From: Opitutia bacterium
Lineage (GTDB): Bacteria > Verrucomicrobiota > Verrucomicrobiia > Opitutales > Opitutaceae
Assembly: GCA_947474365.1 (NCBI GenBank)
Contig: CANJIU010000074.1
Coordinates: 1 to 48,902 of the forward strand
DNA: 48,902 nucleotides
Reading direction: 5' to 3'
This document shows positions 16,964-26,302 of the stretch, in pieces. The notes below the pieces were generated by a model. That model did not search any database. It saw only the letters and a list, made by a program, of their open reading frames with translations, and was not told the DNA's origin. A program made the translations under genes and the position numbers. Numbering within the stretch: position 1 is the stretch's first letter; each line of letters begins with the position of its first letter.

Positions 16964-19900
16964 ATGGGTGGTGCCGCGCGACGCACACTCGCGCTGGCCT
17001 CACTTCCGGTGCTGGCCCTCGCCCAGAATACTGACCACCCGCGCTTCACGCCGGAGATGACCGAGTTCGTGAAGAACTTCAAACCGGGAGGGCAGGACCT
17101 CAATGGACAGGCGGTGCTGCGTTCGGCCGAGGAAACGGCGCAGCGACTCAAGGCGGCGGACGGTTACCAGGTTGAACTCGTCGCGAGCGAACCGGTGATC
17201 CGACAGCCGATCGACATCCGGTTCGATGCGCGCGGGCGGCTCTGGGTGATGGAATATCTCCAGTATCCGTTTCCCGCGGGGCTTACCATCACCTCCTACG
17301 ATCAGTACATCCGCGCGGAATTCGATCGGTTGTCTCCGCCGCCGCCGCATCACTTCCGGGGCGCGGACAAAATCACGATTCTGGAGGACAAAGACGGCGA
17401 CGGGAAATTTGAGACGCACAAGACTTTTGTCGACGGCCTGAACATGGCGACGAGCATCCTGCCGGGAAACGGCGGGGTGTGGGTGTTGATGTCGCCGTAT
17501 CTGCTGTTTTATCCCGACAAAAATGGTGACGACCTACCGGATGGCGATCCCGAGGTTCACCTGACGGGCTTCAAGCTGGAAGACACGCATTCGCTCGCGA
17601 GCAACCTGCATTGGGGACCCGATGGCTGGATTTACGGGGCGACCGGGAGTACGACGACGCTCGACATCCAGGGCGTCAATCTGCTCGGCCAGGGCATTTG
17701 GCGGTATCATCCCGGGACGAAAGTGTTCGAGGTCTTCGCCGAGGGCGGGGGCAACACGTTCAGTTTCGAGTTCGACAAGTACGGCCGCGCGTTTTCCGGC
17801 ACGAACAACGGCGCCACGCGCGGCGTGCACTACGCGCAGGGTGCGACGTACGTCAAAGGCTGGACGAAGCACGGGCCGGCGCTGAATCCGTTCATCTTTG
17901 GATTTTTCGAGCACATGGGGCACGAGGGGTATTCGCAGCGGTTTCCGCAGACGTTCATCCTCTATGAAGGCGGGGCGATGCCGCAGCTGGAGGGACAAAT
18001 CGTCGTGGGCATGTCGCTGACCAACCGCGTGCAGGCGAGCAAGGTCTTCCCGGACGGTTCCACCTTCCGGACAGTGGACAGCGTGGCGCTCGTGACCACC
18101 GAGGAGAAATCGTTTCGCCCGGTCGACATCGAGCAGGGACCCGATGGCGCAATTTACGTCGCGGACTGGTCGGACCTGCGGTTGAGCCATCTCAATCCGA
18201 AGGACAACTGGGACAAGGAACACGGCCGAATCTTTCGGATCACGGCGAAAGGTCTTGTCCGTAAACCGACGCGCGACCTGCGGAAGGCGACGATGCCCGA
18301 GTTGCTGGAATTACTCGCGAGCTCGAATCGCGAGCTGCGCGAGCAGTCGCGGCAACTGCTCGCGGTGCGGCCGGACGCGATCGCGGACACGCTGCGAACG
18401 ATGGTGGCCCGCAACGACGAGGCGTCGCTCGAGGCGTTCTGGGTCCTGAATCTGCGGAGCGAACTCGAGGAGCCGGGCCTGCGGCAGGCGTTGCACCACC
18501 CGAATCCACACGTGCGCCGCTGGGCGGTGCGGCTGTTGGGCGATCGCAACGGAGTCGGGGCGCAGACGCTGACGGAGCTGGCGGCACTGGCGACGTCCGA
18601 GCCGGACCTGGAGGTGCGCAGCCAGCTTGCGAGCAGCGCGAAACGGCTGCCGGCGGGGCAGGCTTTTACGATTGTCCGGCAATTGCTGACTCGCGATGCG
18701 GACGCCAGTGACAAGCATCTGCCGCTGCTCATCTGGTGGGCGGTCGAGAGCAAGGCCGACAGTGGTCGCGAGGAACTGCTCGCCCTCGTGCGGGATCCGG
18801 TGGTGTGGAAATCGAAAATCTTTTCCACCCATCTCGCGGGGCGAATCGGGATGCGTTACACGGCGGATCAGGGGCCGCGCAAGCACTACACGTTGAAGCA
18901 GGGCGTCTATTCCGAGTGGATCATCGATCGGGCGCCGGAATATCTTGGCCGCAATCTGGAGATGTGCGGACGGCTGCTCGCCGCGGCGCCGACGGAGGCC
19001 AACGCGGCGTTGCTGCTGGATGGTATGGCGAAGGGGCTGACCGGCGGGCGCGTGGAGTCGGTGCCGGGAAATCTCAAGGAAGAGATCGCGAAGCTCTGGG
19101 CGCGGGAACAGCACTCGACGTCGTTGGTGACGTTGGCGGCGCGGTTGGGCCGGACGAGCGCGATGGGCGAGGCGATTGCCGCGACCAAAGCCGGAAAGCT
19201 TAACGAGGCGGACCTCCAGCGTTACGTCGATCTTTTTGCCGCGACCGCTCCGGGCGAAGCGTTGCCGCTCGTCGCCGGCCTGGTGCGCGCGGAGAAGAAT
19301 GAGACGCGCCGCGCGAAGCGGCTTGAGGCCCTCGGCGGCTTCGACGATCCGGCGGCGGCAGAGGTGGTCTTCGAGATTTTTCCGACGCTCACACCGCGAT
19401 TGAAAAATGCCGCCCAACGCATGTTGAGCGAAAAACCCGGCTGGGCGCTTGCGATGTTGCAGCGGATGAACCAGGGAACCTTTAGTCCCGGCGTGCTCAG
19501 CACGGGCAATGTTGAGCTGCTGCGCGGCCACAAGGACGGACGGATCACGTCGCTGCTCACGAGCTACCAGCAACGGCAGTCCGACGACCCGGCGCTCAAG
19601 CTGGCGCAGCAACTCTTCGAGGCCGGGAAGACGGCGTACAATCTCACGTGTGCACCGTGTCACCAGGAGTCAGGCGGAGGGTTGGTCGCGCTCGCGCCGC
19701 CGTTGGTCGGCTCGCGTTGGTTGCAGCGCGGAGACGAGGCGTTGGTGCGAATCGTCCTCCACGGGAAGGAAAACCCGGGACGCGGCTTGGTCATGCCGCC
19801 TTGGCGGCAATTCGAGGATCGGCAGCTCGCCGAAGTGCTGACCTATGTGCGTCGCGAGTTTGGCAATCAGCCGGAAGCCGTGCAGCCGGCGACGGTGGCC

Positions 19901-19987
19901 CGGATTCGCGCGGCGACCGCCGAGCGGCAGAAGTTCTGGACGGATGCGGAACTTGAGACCGTCCCCGGACTGTTGCCGGCGAAATAA
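16964..19987 (+). CDS. PVC-type heme-binding CxxCH protein (membrane-bound dehydrogenase-like)
   Basis: This is a 1007-aa exported protein. An N-terminal propeller region resembling PVC membrane-bound dehydrogenase domains is marked by GYQVELVASEPVIRQPIDIRFDA (residues split across the first blade), GPDGAIYVADWSD and DKEHGRIFRITAKG. A middle region of HEAT-like helical repeats follows. The C-terminal mono-heme cytochrome has C896-A-P-C899-H900 and the axial methionine candidate in GLVMPPWRQF. The ATG at 16964 gives a compact signal peptide (MGGAARRTLALASLPVLALA). The frame is also open from an ATG at 16748 that overlaps the DUF1501 stop by four bases, but the 72 added residues cover a palindromic repeat. 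Electron transfer during oxidation of a periplasmic substrate is the likely role. Confidence 0.88.
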   Translation: MGGAARRTLALASLPVLALAQNTDHPRFTPEMTEFVKNFKPGGQDLNGQAVLRSAEETAQRLKAADGYQVELVASEPVIRQPIDIRFDARGRLWVMEYLQYPFPAGLTITSYDQYIRAEFDRLSPPPPHHFRGADKITILEDKDGDGKFETHKTFVDGLNMATSILPGNGGVWVLMSPYLLFYPDKNGDDLPDGDPEVHLTGFKLEDTHSLASNLHWGPDGWIYGATGSTTTLDIQGVNLLGQGIWRYHPGTKVFEVFAEGGGNTFSFEFDKYGRAFSGTNNGATRGVHYAQGATYVKGWTKHGPALNPFIFGFFEHMGHEGYSQRFPQTFILYEGGAMPQLEGQIVVGMSLTNRVQASKVFPDGSTFRTVDSVALVTTEEKSFRPVDIEQGPDGAIYVADWSDLRLSHLNPKDNWDKEHGRIFRITAKGLVRKPTRDLRKATMPELLELLASSNRELREQSRQLLAVRPDAIADTLRTMVARNDEASLEAFWVLNLRSELEEPGLRQALHHPNPHVRRWAVRLLGDRNGVGAQTLTELAALATSEPDLEVRSQLASSAKRLPAGQAFTIVRQLLTRDADASDKHLPLLIWWAVESKADSGREELLALVRDPVVWKSKIFSTHLAGRIGMRYTADQGPRKHYTLKQGVYSEWIIDRAPEYLGRNLEMCGRLLAAAPTEANAALLLDGMAKGLTGGRVESVPGNLKEEIAKLWAREQHSTSLVTLAARLGRTSAMGEAIAATKAGKLNEADLQRYVDLFAATAPGEALPLVAGLVRAEKNETRRAKRLEALGGFDDPAAAEVVFEIFPTLTPRLKNAAQRMLSEKPGWALAMLQRMNQGTFSPGVLSTGNVELLRGHKDGRITSLLTSYQQRQSDDPALKLAQQLFEAGKTAYNLTCAPCHQESGGGLVALAPPLVGSRWLQRGDEALVRIVLHGKENPGRGLVMPPWRQFEDRQLAEVLTYVRREFGNQPEAVQPATVARIRAATAERQKFWTDAELETVPGLLPAK

Positions 19988-20019
19988 GGATTGGCTGCCG
20001 GGTTCGGCGGCTCTGGGCT

Positions 20020-20874
20020 TTGAATTTCTTCCGCAAACAACTCTTCTGTCTTCCCTTGATCGCCATGTTGCCAGGGGGAGAGACGGCGTTGGCGGCCGAC
20101 GCCGAAATCCGCTTCGCCGAAATCAAGAGTGCGGCGCTCGGTGGAAGAATCATGCCGGTGGCTGTGGTGGTTCCGGCCCACGCGCCGGCGGCCGACGCGC
20201 CGGTGCTGTTTTTCCTCCACGGCCGCGGGCGCCATCACCGCTCATTGGTGGAAGCACCGGAAGCGCGCGCGGCCCTGCTCGCCGCGCCGTTCTATGTCGT
20301 GCTCCCGCAGGGCGAGGATGGCTGGTATGTCGATTCGCCGGCGCGCCCGGCGGATCGCTACGGGACCTATCTCGAAGAAGTCGGGGCTTGGGCGGAGCGG
20401 CAGTTTCCGTTGTCGCGATCTCCGACGCGCCGCGGAATTGGCGGCTGGTCGATGGGAGGGTACGGTGCCGTGCGGTTCGCGCAAACGCATCCGGGCCGGT
20501 TTGGCTTTGTGGCGAGCATCATCGGGCTCCTGGACTTTCCGCGGCCGGAAACGCTGCCGGAAGGGCAGAACTATCATGTCCCGGTGCCGCGGTTCACAGG
20601 GGATCCGCTGGTTTGGGAGCATTTCAATCCGTTGCGCGACGTCGTCGCACTGCGGAGCGCGCGGGTGACGCTGGTGTTGGCGAGCCGCGGCTTTGAGCGC
20701 ACGATGAATGAGCGTTTCATCGCTGCCCTCCAGGTCCAGGACGTGCGACCCGAGATTCATCGGCTCGAGGGCGGGCATGAGTTTTCCGTAGTCGAGCGCG
20801 GCTTGCCGCTCGTCATCGCCGATGCGGCCGCCTTTTTTGGAGGTGAGCACTTCCTGCATGAAAACCGTCGCTGA
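20020..20874 (+). CDS. Alpha/beta-hydrolase-fold esterase
   Basis: This 284-aa secreted serine hydrolase resembles the esterase D / feruloyl esterase group (PF00756). The nucleophile elbow is G-W-S144-M-G-G, the oxyanion region is LFFLHGRGRHH, and the catalytic histidine is probably the one in EGGHEFSVV near the C-terminus. The TTG at 20020 is preferred because it begins a plausible signal peptide (MNFFRKQLFCLPLIAM, cleaved near ALAAD); an ATG at 20065 would remove it. The gene follows the heme protein by 32 bp and overlaps the next gene by 17 bp, so it belongs to the same operon. Removal of acyl or aromatic esters from the imported polysaccharide would fit the context. Confidence 0.84.
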   Translation: MNFFRKQLFCLPLIAMLPGGETALAADAEIRFAEIKSAALGGRIMPVAVVVPAHAPAADAPVLFFLHGRGRHHRSLVEAPEARAALLAAPFYVVLPQGEDGWYVDSPARPADRYGTYLEEVGAWAERQFPLSRSPTRRGIGGWSMGGYGAVRFAQTHPGRFGFVASIIGLLDFPRPETLPEGQNYHVPVPRFTGDPLVWEHFNPLRDVVALRSARVTLVLASRGFERTMNERFIAALQVQDVRPEIHRLEGGHEFSVVERGLPLVIADAAAFFGGEHFLHENRR

Positions 20875-22798
20875 GCACCGATTGAATTGTGAATTGCTGG
20901 TCGCAGGGGGCGGCATGGCTGGAGTATGCTGCGCGATTGCCGCGGCGCGCCTCGGGACGAAGGTCATCCTCTGCCAGGACCGTTCGGTGCTGGGGGGGAA
21001 CGCCTCCAGCGAGATCCGCATGCACATAGTCGGCGCCACCGGTCTGCACGCGGGCCTGCCACTCGTGCTTGAACCGCGCGAGGGTGGCCTGATCGAAGAG
21101 ATGCGTCTCGAACAGGCGGTGCACAACCCGCAGCGATCGCCCGCGATGATGGATTTGATGCTCTACGAGTTTTGCCGCCGGGAGCCGAACCTCTCGCTGT
21201 TGCTCAACACGACGGTCGTCGCCGCACGAGTCGTGGACAGCGCGATTCGCGAGGTGACGGCCGAGCGCCCTTCGACGGAGGACCGCTTCGTGATTGCCGC
21301 GCGCGTGTTTGCCGACTGCACGGGGGACGGACGGCTGGCGTTAGAGGCGGGAGTTCCCTTCATGCACGGGCGCGAGGGAAGTGGCGAACACGGCGAGCGG
21401 CTCGCCCCGCCGGAGGCTGACGGAAAAACGTTGGGCTCGACGATCTTGTTTCAGGCGCGCAAGCACGACTGCGCGATGCCGTACGTCGCGCCTCCATGGG
21501 TACGGCGCTTCGTGCCGGAAGACTTCAAGCTCCGTCCCTTCGGTCGCTCCGGTTCCGACCTCGGTTTGGAGTTCGGCTATTGGTGGCTGGAGTGGGGCGG
21601 GTGCCTCGACACGATCAAGGACAACGAACGCATCCGCGACGAGTTGCTCGCGATCGCGCTCGGCGTGTGGAACCACATCAAGAACGAGTCGGGACTCGAC
21701 GCGTCGCATTGGGCGCTCGAATGGATCGGATTCCTCCCGGGGAAGCGCGAGAGCCGGCGCTTTGTCGGGCAGCACGTGCTGACGGAGTCGGATTTGTTCC
21801 AGTCGCGGTCGTTTCCCGATGCGATCGCGTATGGCGGCTGGCCAATCGACACGCATCCCCCGGAAGGGGTCGACGCGCCGAATGAACCGCCGTGCACGCA
21901 AAATCATTTGCCGCACCTCTACGACATCCCGTTGCGGGCGTGCGTGGCGAGTTCACTCCGCAACTTGTTTTTCGCTGGGCGCAATCTGTCGGCCACGCAC
22001 ATTGCGTTTGCGTCGACGCGCGTGATGGCGACCTGTGCCGTGGTCGGGCAGGGGGTGGGGACGGCGGCTGCCCTGGGTCTGCAGGCCGCGGTCGAACCGG
22101 CGCAGATTGCGGCGCAGCCGGAACTGATGCGCGCGATCCAGCAACGCTTGTTGCGGGACGATGCTTATCTGGTGGGCGTCGCAAATTGCGACGCCGCCGA
22201 TCAAGCGCGCCACGCCCGTGTGACGGCGTCGAGCGCGCAGCCCGGCGCGGAAGGAGTTCAGGTCATCTCAGGCCAGACGCGGTCGGTTCAGGGCGAGGTC
22301 AAACCGCCTGCGCCGGACGGAGCGACCGCCAACCAATGGGAGGACGTGCTCGCCGAGTTGAACACGGGGCAGGTCCGCGCCCGGCACACGGCCGCGCCGC
22401 CCGATCGCGCCAGCCCCGGCCTGCACCGCTGGATGAGCGAAACGGCGGCGGGTTTGCCGGCGTGGATCGAACTGCGCTGGGACGTGCCGGTGGCGTTGCG
22501 CGAGGTGCAGCTGATCTTCGACACGGGCCTGCACCGGTTTCTCACCTTATCCCAGGCGGATGGATACACGCAACGCATGCTCTGGGGGCGTCCGCAGCCC
22601 GAGACCGTGCGTGATTATGCCCTCGCGGTCGAAACGGCCGGAGCGTGGCGTGAGGTCGCGCGCGTCGCGGGAAACTATCAGAGACGGCGGGTGCATGTCC
22701 TGACGGCGGGTGACTTTGTCTCCGCCCTTCGCGTCACCGTCAGCGCGACCAATGGAATCGACCACGCGCGCATCTGCGAAGTGCGCGCCTGTGCCTGA
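20858..22798 (+). CDS. FAD-dependent oxidoreductase with C-terminal sandwich domain
   Basis: This 646-aa protein starts with a dinucleotide-binding motif (LLVAGGGMAGVCCAIAAARLG, residues about 14-34), followed by DRSVLGGNASSEIRMHI and ADCTGDGRLALEAGVPFMHG, as in the FAD-dependent oxidoreductase family PF12831. The last 150 residues form a discoidin-like sandwich (PAWIELRWDVPVALREVQLI). The ATG at 20858 lies 17 bases before the end of the esterase gene. A longer frame from 20822 adds 12 residues without support. There is no clear signal peptide, so the location may be cytoplasmic, or export may use another route. It closes the operon and converges on an SDR gene after 34 bp. The substrate is unknown; sugar or polyol oxidation is plausible. 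Confidence 0.87.
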   Translation: MKTVAEHRLNCELLVAGGGMAGVCCAIAAARLGTKVILCQDRSVLGGNASSEIRMHIVGATGLHAGLPLVLEPREGGLIEEMRLEQAVHNPQRSPAMMDLMLYEFCRREPNLSLLLNTTVVAARVVDSAIREVTAERPSTEDRFVIAARVFADCTGDGRLALEAGVPFMHGREGSGEHGERLAPPEADGKTLGSTILFQARKHDCAMPYVAPPWVRRFVPEDFKLRPFGRSGSDLGLEFGYWWLEWGGCLDTIKDNERIRDELLAIALGVWNHIKNESGLDASHWALEWIGFLPGKRESRRFVGQHVLTESDLFQSRSFPDAIAYGGWPIDTHPPEGVDAPNEPPCTQNHLPHLYDIPLRACVASSLRNLFFAGRNLSATHIAFASTRVMATCAVVGQGVGTAAALGLQAAVEPAQIAAQPELMRAIQQRLLRDDAYLVGVANCDAADQARHARVTASSAQPGAEGVQVISGQTRSVQGEVKPPAPDGATANQWEDVLAELNTGQVRARHTAAPPDRASPGLHRWMSETAAGLPAWIELRWDVPVALREVQLIFDTGLHRFLTLSQADGYTQRMLWGRPQPETVRDYALAVETAGAWREVARVAGNYQRRRVHVLTAGDFVSALRVTVSATNGIDHARICEVRACA

Positions 22799-22832
22799 AA
22801 ACGATTGTGTTGGGCGAAGGCGGGGGCGCGAA

Positions 22833-23612
22833 CTACCAGATGGTCCAGCCGCCGTCCACGACGAGGCTGTGCCCGGTGACGAATGATGCGCTGTCTGTGA
22901 GGAGAAAGAGGGTGGGACCGACGACTTCGGCACTCTGGCCGATGCGGCCCAGCGCGGTCTTGCGGCTGAGTTCCGCCATGAATTCGGGATCGTTTTTCTG
23001 CAGCGACGGATTGGAGAACGGGCCGGGCGTGACGCAGTTGAAACGGATGCCCGCGGGTCCGTAGTGCACGGCAAAGTAGCGTGACATCTGCAGGAGCGCC
23101 GCCTTGGTCGCACCGTAGTCGATGGGGTTGGGCTTGAGAATGCCGCGGTAAATTTTTGGATCCGGCGCCACGACGCCATACATGCTGGAGAACAGGACGA
23201 CGCTGCCGGAGCCGCGGACCGACATTCGATCCGCGATGGCCCGGCAAAAGATAAAGGCGGGCGGCAGCGCGAGATCCAGCGTCTGTTGAAAATCATCTTT
23301 CGTCAGCTCGGCGAGCCGCTTGTTACGGGACGAGGCGAACACGAGGTAGACAACGCCATCGGGTAATCCGTGGGCCTGGACGGTTTGGTCGATGAAGGCC
23401 TCGATTCCGTCGGTCGCGGTCAAATCGAACGCGGCCGGCACCGTTCGTTGCAGCGCCTTTTCCTGTACGAGCGCTTCGGATTTGCCCGGCAGATCGATGC
23501 ACACGGTTCTGGCACATTCGGAATCCAGTGCGGTGGTGATCGCGGAGCCGAGGTAACCGGCGCCGCCGACGACCCAGACGTTTTTCTCTGCCAAGGAATG
23601 CCAGGGTTTCAT
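22833..23612 (-). CDS. SDR family oxidoreductase
   Basis: This is a 259-aa NAD(P)-dependent short-chain dehydrogenase/reductase. The nucleotide-binding glycine motif is GGAGYLG at residues 16-22 (NVWVVGGAGYLGSAI). The catalytic group is S142 or S143 with Y166-G-A-T-K170, and the late motif CVTPGPFSNPSLQ is in place. The C-terminal VTGHSLVVDGGWTIW is typical of the classical subfamily. The ATG at 23612 starts a compact Rossmann fold; the upstream open frame is proline- and arginine-rich. The gene is alone on the minus strand, divergent from the TonB receptor gene at 24064 across a 451-bp region, and may belong functionally to the catabolic island. The substrate is unknown. Confidence 0.9.
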   Translation of the reverse strand: MKPWHSLAEKNVWVVGGAGYLGSAITTALDSECARTVCIDLPGKSEALVQEKALQRTVPAAFDLTATDGIEAFIDQTVQAHGLPDGVVYLVFASSRNKRLAELTKDDFQQTLDLALPPAFIFCRAIADRMSVRGSGSVVLFSSMYGVVAPDPKIYRGILKPNPIDYGATKAALLQMSRYFAVHYGPAGIRFNCVTPGPFSNPSLQKNDPEFMAELSRKTALGRIGQSAEVVGPTLFLLTDSASFVTGHSLVVDGGWTIW

Positions 23613-24063
23613 GGATTGAATACGGGGAGAATGGGGAGTCGGGAAATGGGCGGCGCCGGGATCAAGCGGACCGCATGGAGTATCCACGGCCGGGATGTGG
23701 CTTCGTAGGAGGTGGAGAGTCCACGGGGCATTGCGAGGAGGATTAGGGCTTGCCTTGGCTGGAGGCAAAACGGATTGATCGACGCATGCGGACCGTCGTT
23801 CGGACACGACCTACGACTATTTCCGGAAGTGAATTTTCCGGGGTGACTACGCGCCTCGGCACGCGCTGATGTCCAGCGCGCTCCCGATTGAAGTTGGCGT
23901 GAGCCGCCCGCCGGTGCGCGATACGTTCAGCGCAGATTCGCCGCCGATACGGAGAGCGAGGCGAGATCCCTTTCCGCGGAGGATTTCGCTGATCTGATTT
24001 GATGCCCGCCCCGCCGTAACCTCGCGTCTCCCGTTTTTCACTCCCGCAAACCTCCCCACCTAG
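23613..24063. promoter_or_regulatory. Divergent intergenic region, probable promoters
   Basis: This 451-bp stretch separates two divergent genes and should contain both promoters. A short direct repeat of TTTCCGG with about 16-bp phasing is visible near 23818-23841, around a TTCCGGAA palindrome. No -10 or -35 pair is clear enough to place. No coding frame looks real, and no repeat family found elsewhere in the window occurs here. Confidence 0.35.
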
Positions 24064-26277
24064 ATGAAAATCGAGTCCCCGTCCCTTCACCCCGCCATAT
24101 CCCTCTTGTTCTTCGGGCTGTGTCTCGCCCTGGCTCCGGTCGCCCAGGGCCAGGTTGCGCCCAAGCCCGCGTCGGCGCCGGGCGAGGACGAGGCGGTAAA
24201 GCTGAAGGAGTTCGTCGTCACCGACTCCGAGGATGTCGGATATTCGACGCCGAACGCCATCGGCGTGGGCCGTTTTCCGACTGCGCTCATCGACACGCCG
24301 CAGACGATCAATGTGATCAACCGCCAGTTCATGGACGACTTCCAGGCCGGCGAACTTTTCGACGTTCTGCAGTATGTGGCGGCGGTATCGATTGAATCGA
24401 ATGTCGGCGATAGTGTGCAGATCCGTGGCTACACGGTGCGCGACCAATATACCGACGGCGTCGTCGACAACCAGAACCAGAGCCAGATGGGCGCGGAGCC
24501 GTTCCAATTCGAGCGCATCGAAGTGATGAAGGGGCCGTCGGCGCTGGTTTATGGGTCGACTGCGATCGGGGGTGTGACGAATCGCGTGCGCAAGACTCCG
24601 CAATGGAAACCGAAGGGCGAAATCGGGCTCACGATCGGAAATTACAACCAGATCAAGTTGGACTACGACTACACGCAGGCCCTGAGCCGCAATTTGGCGG
24701 GCCGGATCGTGGCGTCGTATCGCAACGAGGACATCGTGAACAACACGGCGGCGAAATTCGCGTACGCCCGCCGCTACAACCTGAACCCGATGCTGACCTA
24801 TCGGATCAGTCCGACGACGCAGGTGCGGTTGGCGGGCGAGTTTCTGCACGAGAAGTCCTTCAAGCACTGGGGCGAGGTGGGTATGTTTCGGCCGTTTACA
24901 CCGATCAAGGGTTACACCGTGGTCCCCTTCGGCCTGACCCTGGCGCAGGGCGGTTTCACCAGTTGGGGTCTGCTGCCGCGGGACTTTACGTTCAGCGAGC
25001 AGCAGGCGCATGTGCGCAACGACAAGCAGGCCGGTTCGATCTATTTTGAAACGCAGCCCGCGAAGGATCTGATGGTCCGGGTCTTTGGCACGGCCAGCTT
25101 CTGGGATCACTTCGTGGAGGACGTCATTCCCACCGGAATGGCGGCGAACAACGTCGACATGGTCCGGACGTGGCGAACGATCGGTAACGACGATCTTTAT
25201 GTCACCACAGGCTTGGATTCGAGCTATCTGCTGAAGCTCCCCAGCCAGGAGCACCGGCTGCTCTTTGTCGCCCAATACACGGCCCGCCGCAACTGGCAGG
25301 AGATCGTGCAGGATTTGGCGAACCCGATTCCGGCGCTCAACATCTTCAACCCGATCCATGCGTTGTATATTCCCAAGACGCCGGCGCGGACCAATTACCA
25401 GTTCATCAACGCGAACAATCACAATTTCGCGGCTCAGGACCACGCCAAGTTTCTTGGGGATCGTTTCCAAATCGTCGGCGGGGCCCGGTTCGACAAATAC
25501 AATACCCGGACCGATAATGTGCTCACGAAGGTGAACGGCCGCACCAATTTTGGCGACGCCTGGACATACAAGTACGGCGCGATCATCAAACCGACGAAGG
25601 CCGCCTCGCTCTTCTATAATCACTCCGAGACCTACGCGCCGAATTTTGGCTCGCAGCCCGACGGCACGATCTTCAAGCCGCAGCTCGGCGTGATTGAGGA
25701 GTTTGGGCTGAAACTGGCGGTACTGGACGGCCGGATTTCCGGGACGATTTCGACCTACAATCTCCAACTGCAGAACCTGCTGACGAGCGATCCCGACCCG
25801 ATCCGCGCGGCGGCGGGCTGGCGGTTGCAGATCGCCAAGCAGGAGACGAAGGGTCTTGAGGCCGATGTGTTCTTCAACGTCACCCGCGACTGGTCCTTCA
25901 ATGTCGGCGGGGCGAAGATGGACGTCACCCTTCCGAGCGGGCTTTATCCGCGCGGTTCGCCGCGCAGCACGGGCAACTTCAACACGCGCTACAAGTTTTC
26001 CATGGCGGACGGTCCGCTCGCCTTCCTCAAGGGCGTGAGCGTCGGCGCCGGTATTTCGCACAAGGGGCCGGCCCCGGTGGACGCGCTCAGTTCGTACTAC
26101 CTTCCGAAATACACCGTGGGTGCGGTGTTCGCGAACTACGCGTGGCGCAAGTACCGGTTCGCCCTGAATGTGAACAATGTCACCGACAAATGGTACCTCG
26201 CGCGCGCCGTCTCGAAGGAGCAGGTCTTCCAGGGCGGCGACCGGGTCATCAAGTTCCGCGTGACGCGGGTGTTTTGA
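24064..26277 (+). CDS. TonB-dependent receptor (siderophore-receptor-like)
   Basis: This 737-aa outer-membrane receptor lacks the carboxypeptidase-regulatory domain seen in the 7660 receptor. The signal peptide is at 1-30 (cleavage near AQGQ). A short linker with LKEFVVTDSED follows. The plug spans about 65-200 (TPQTINVINRQFMDDFQ, SVQIRGYTVRDQYTDGVV, FERIEVMKGPSALVYGS), and a 22-strand-type barrel ends in the terminal phenylalanine FRVTRVF. The pattern resembles siderophore receptors, but in this phylum such receptors also carry other ligands. The histidinol-dehydrogenase-like gene starts 25 bp downstream, so this receptor probably leads a five-gene operon to 31180 and imports that pathway's substrate. 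Confidence 0.91.
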   Translation: MKIESPSLHPAISLLFFGLCLALAPVAQGQVAPKPASAPGEDEAVKLKEFVVTDSEDVGYSTPNAIGVGRFPTALIDTPQTINVINRQFMDDFQAGELFDVLQYVAAVSIESNVGDSVQIRGYTVRDQYTDGVVDNQNQSQMGAEPFQFERIEVMKGPSALVYGSTAIGGVTNRVRKTPQWKPKGEIGLTIGNYNQIKLDYDYTQALSRNLAGRIVASYRNEDIVNNTAAKFAYARRYNLNPMLTYRISPTTQVRLAGEFLHEKSFKHWGEVGMFRPFTPIKGYTVVPFGLTLAQGGFTSWGLLPRDFTFSEQQAHVRNDKQAGSIYFETQPAKDLMVRVFGTASFWDHFVEDVIPTGMAANNVDMVRTWRTIGNDDLYVTTGLDSSYLLKLPSQEHRLLFVAQYTARRNWQEIVQDLANPIPALNIFNPIHALYIPKTPARTNYQFINANNHNFAAQDHAKFLGDRFQIVGGARFDKYNTRTDNVLTKVNGRTNFGDAWTYKYGAIIKPTKAASLFYNHSETYAPNFGSQPDGTIFKPQLGVIEEFGLKLAVLDGRISGTISTYNLQLQNLLTSDPDPIRAAAGWRLQIAKQETKGLEADVFFNVTRDWSFNVGGAKMDVTLPSGLYPRGSPRSTGNFNTRYKFSMADGPLAFLKGVSVGAGISHKGPAPVDALSSYYLPKYTVGAVFANYAWRKYRFALNVNNVTDKWYLARAVSKEQVFQGGDRVIKFRVTRVF

Positions 26278-26302
26278 ACCGGACGCCCGCCGCCCCCACC
26301 GT

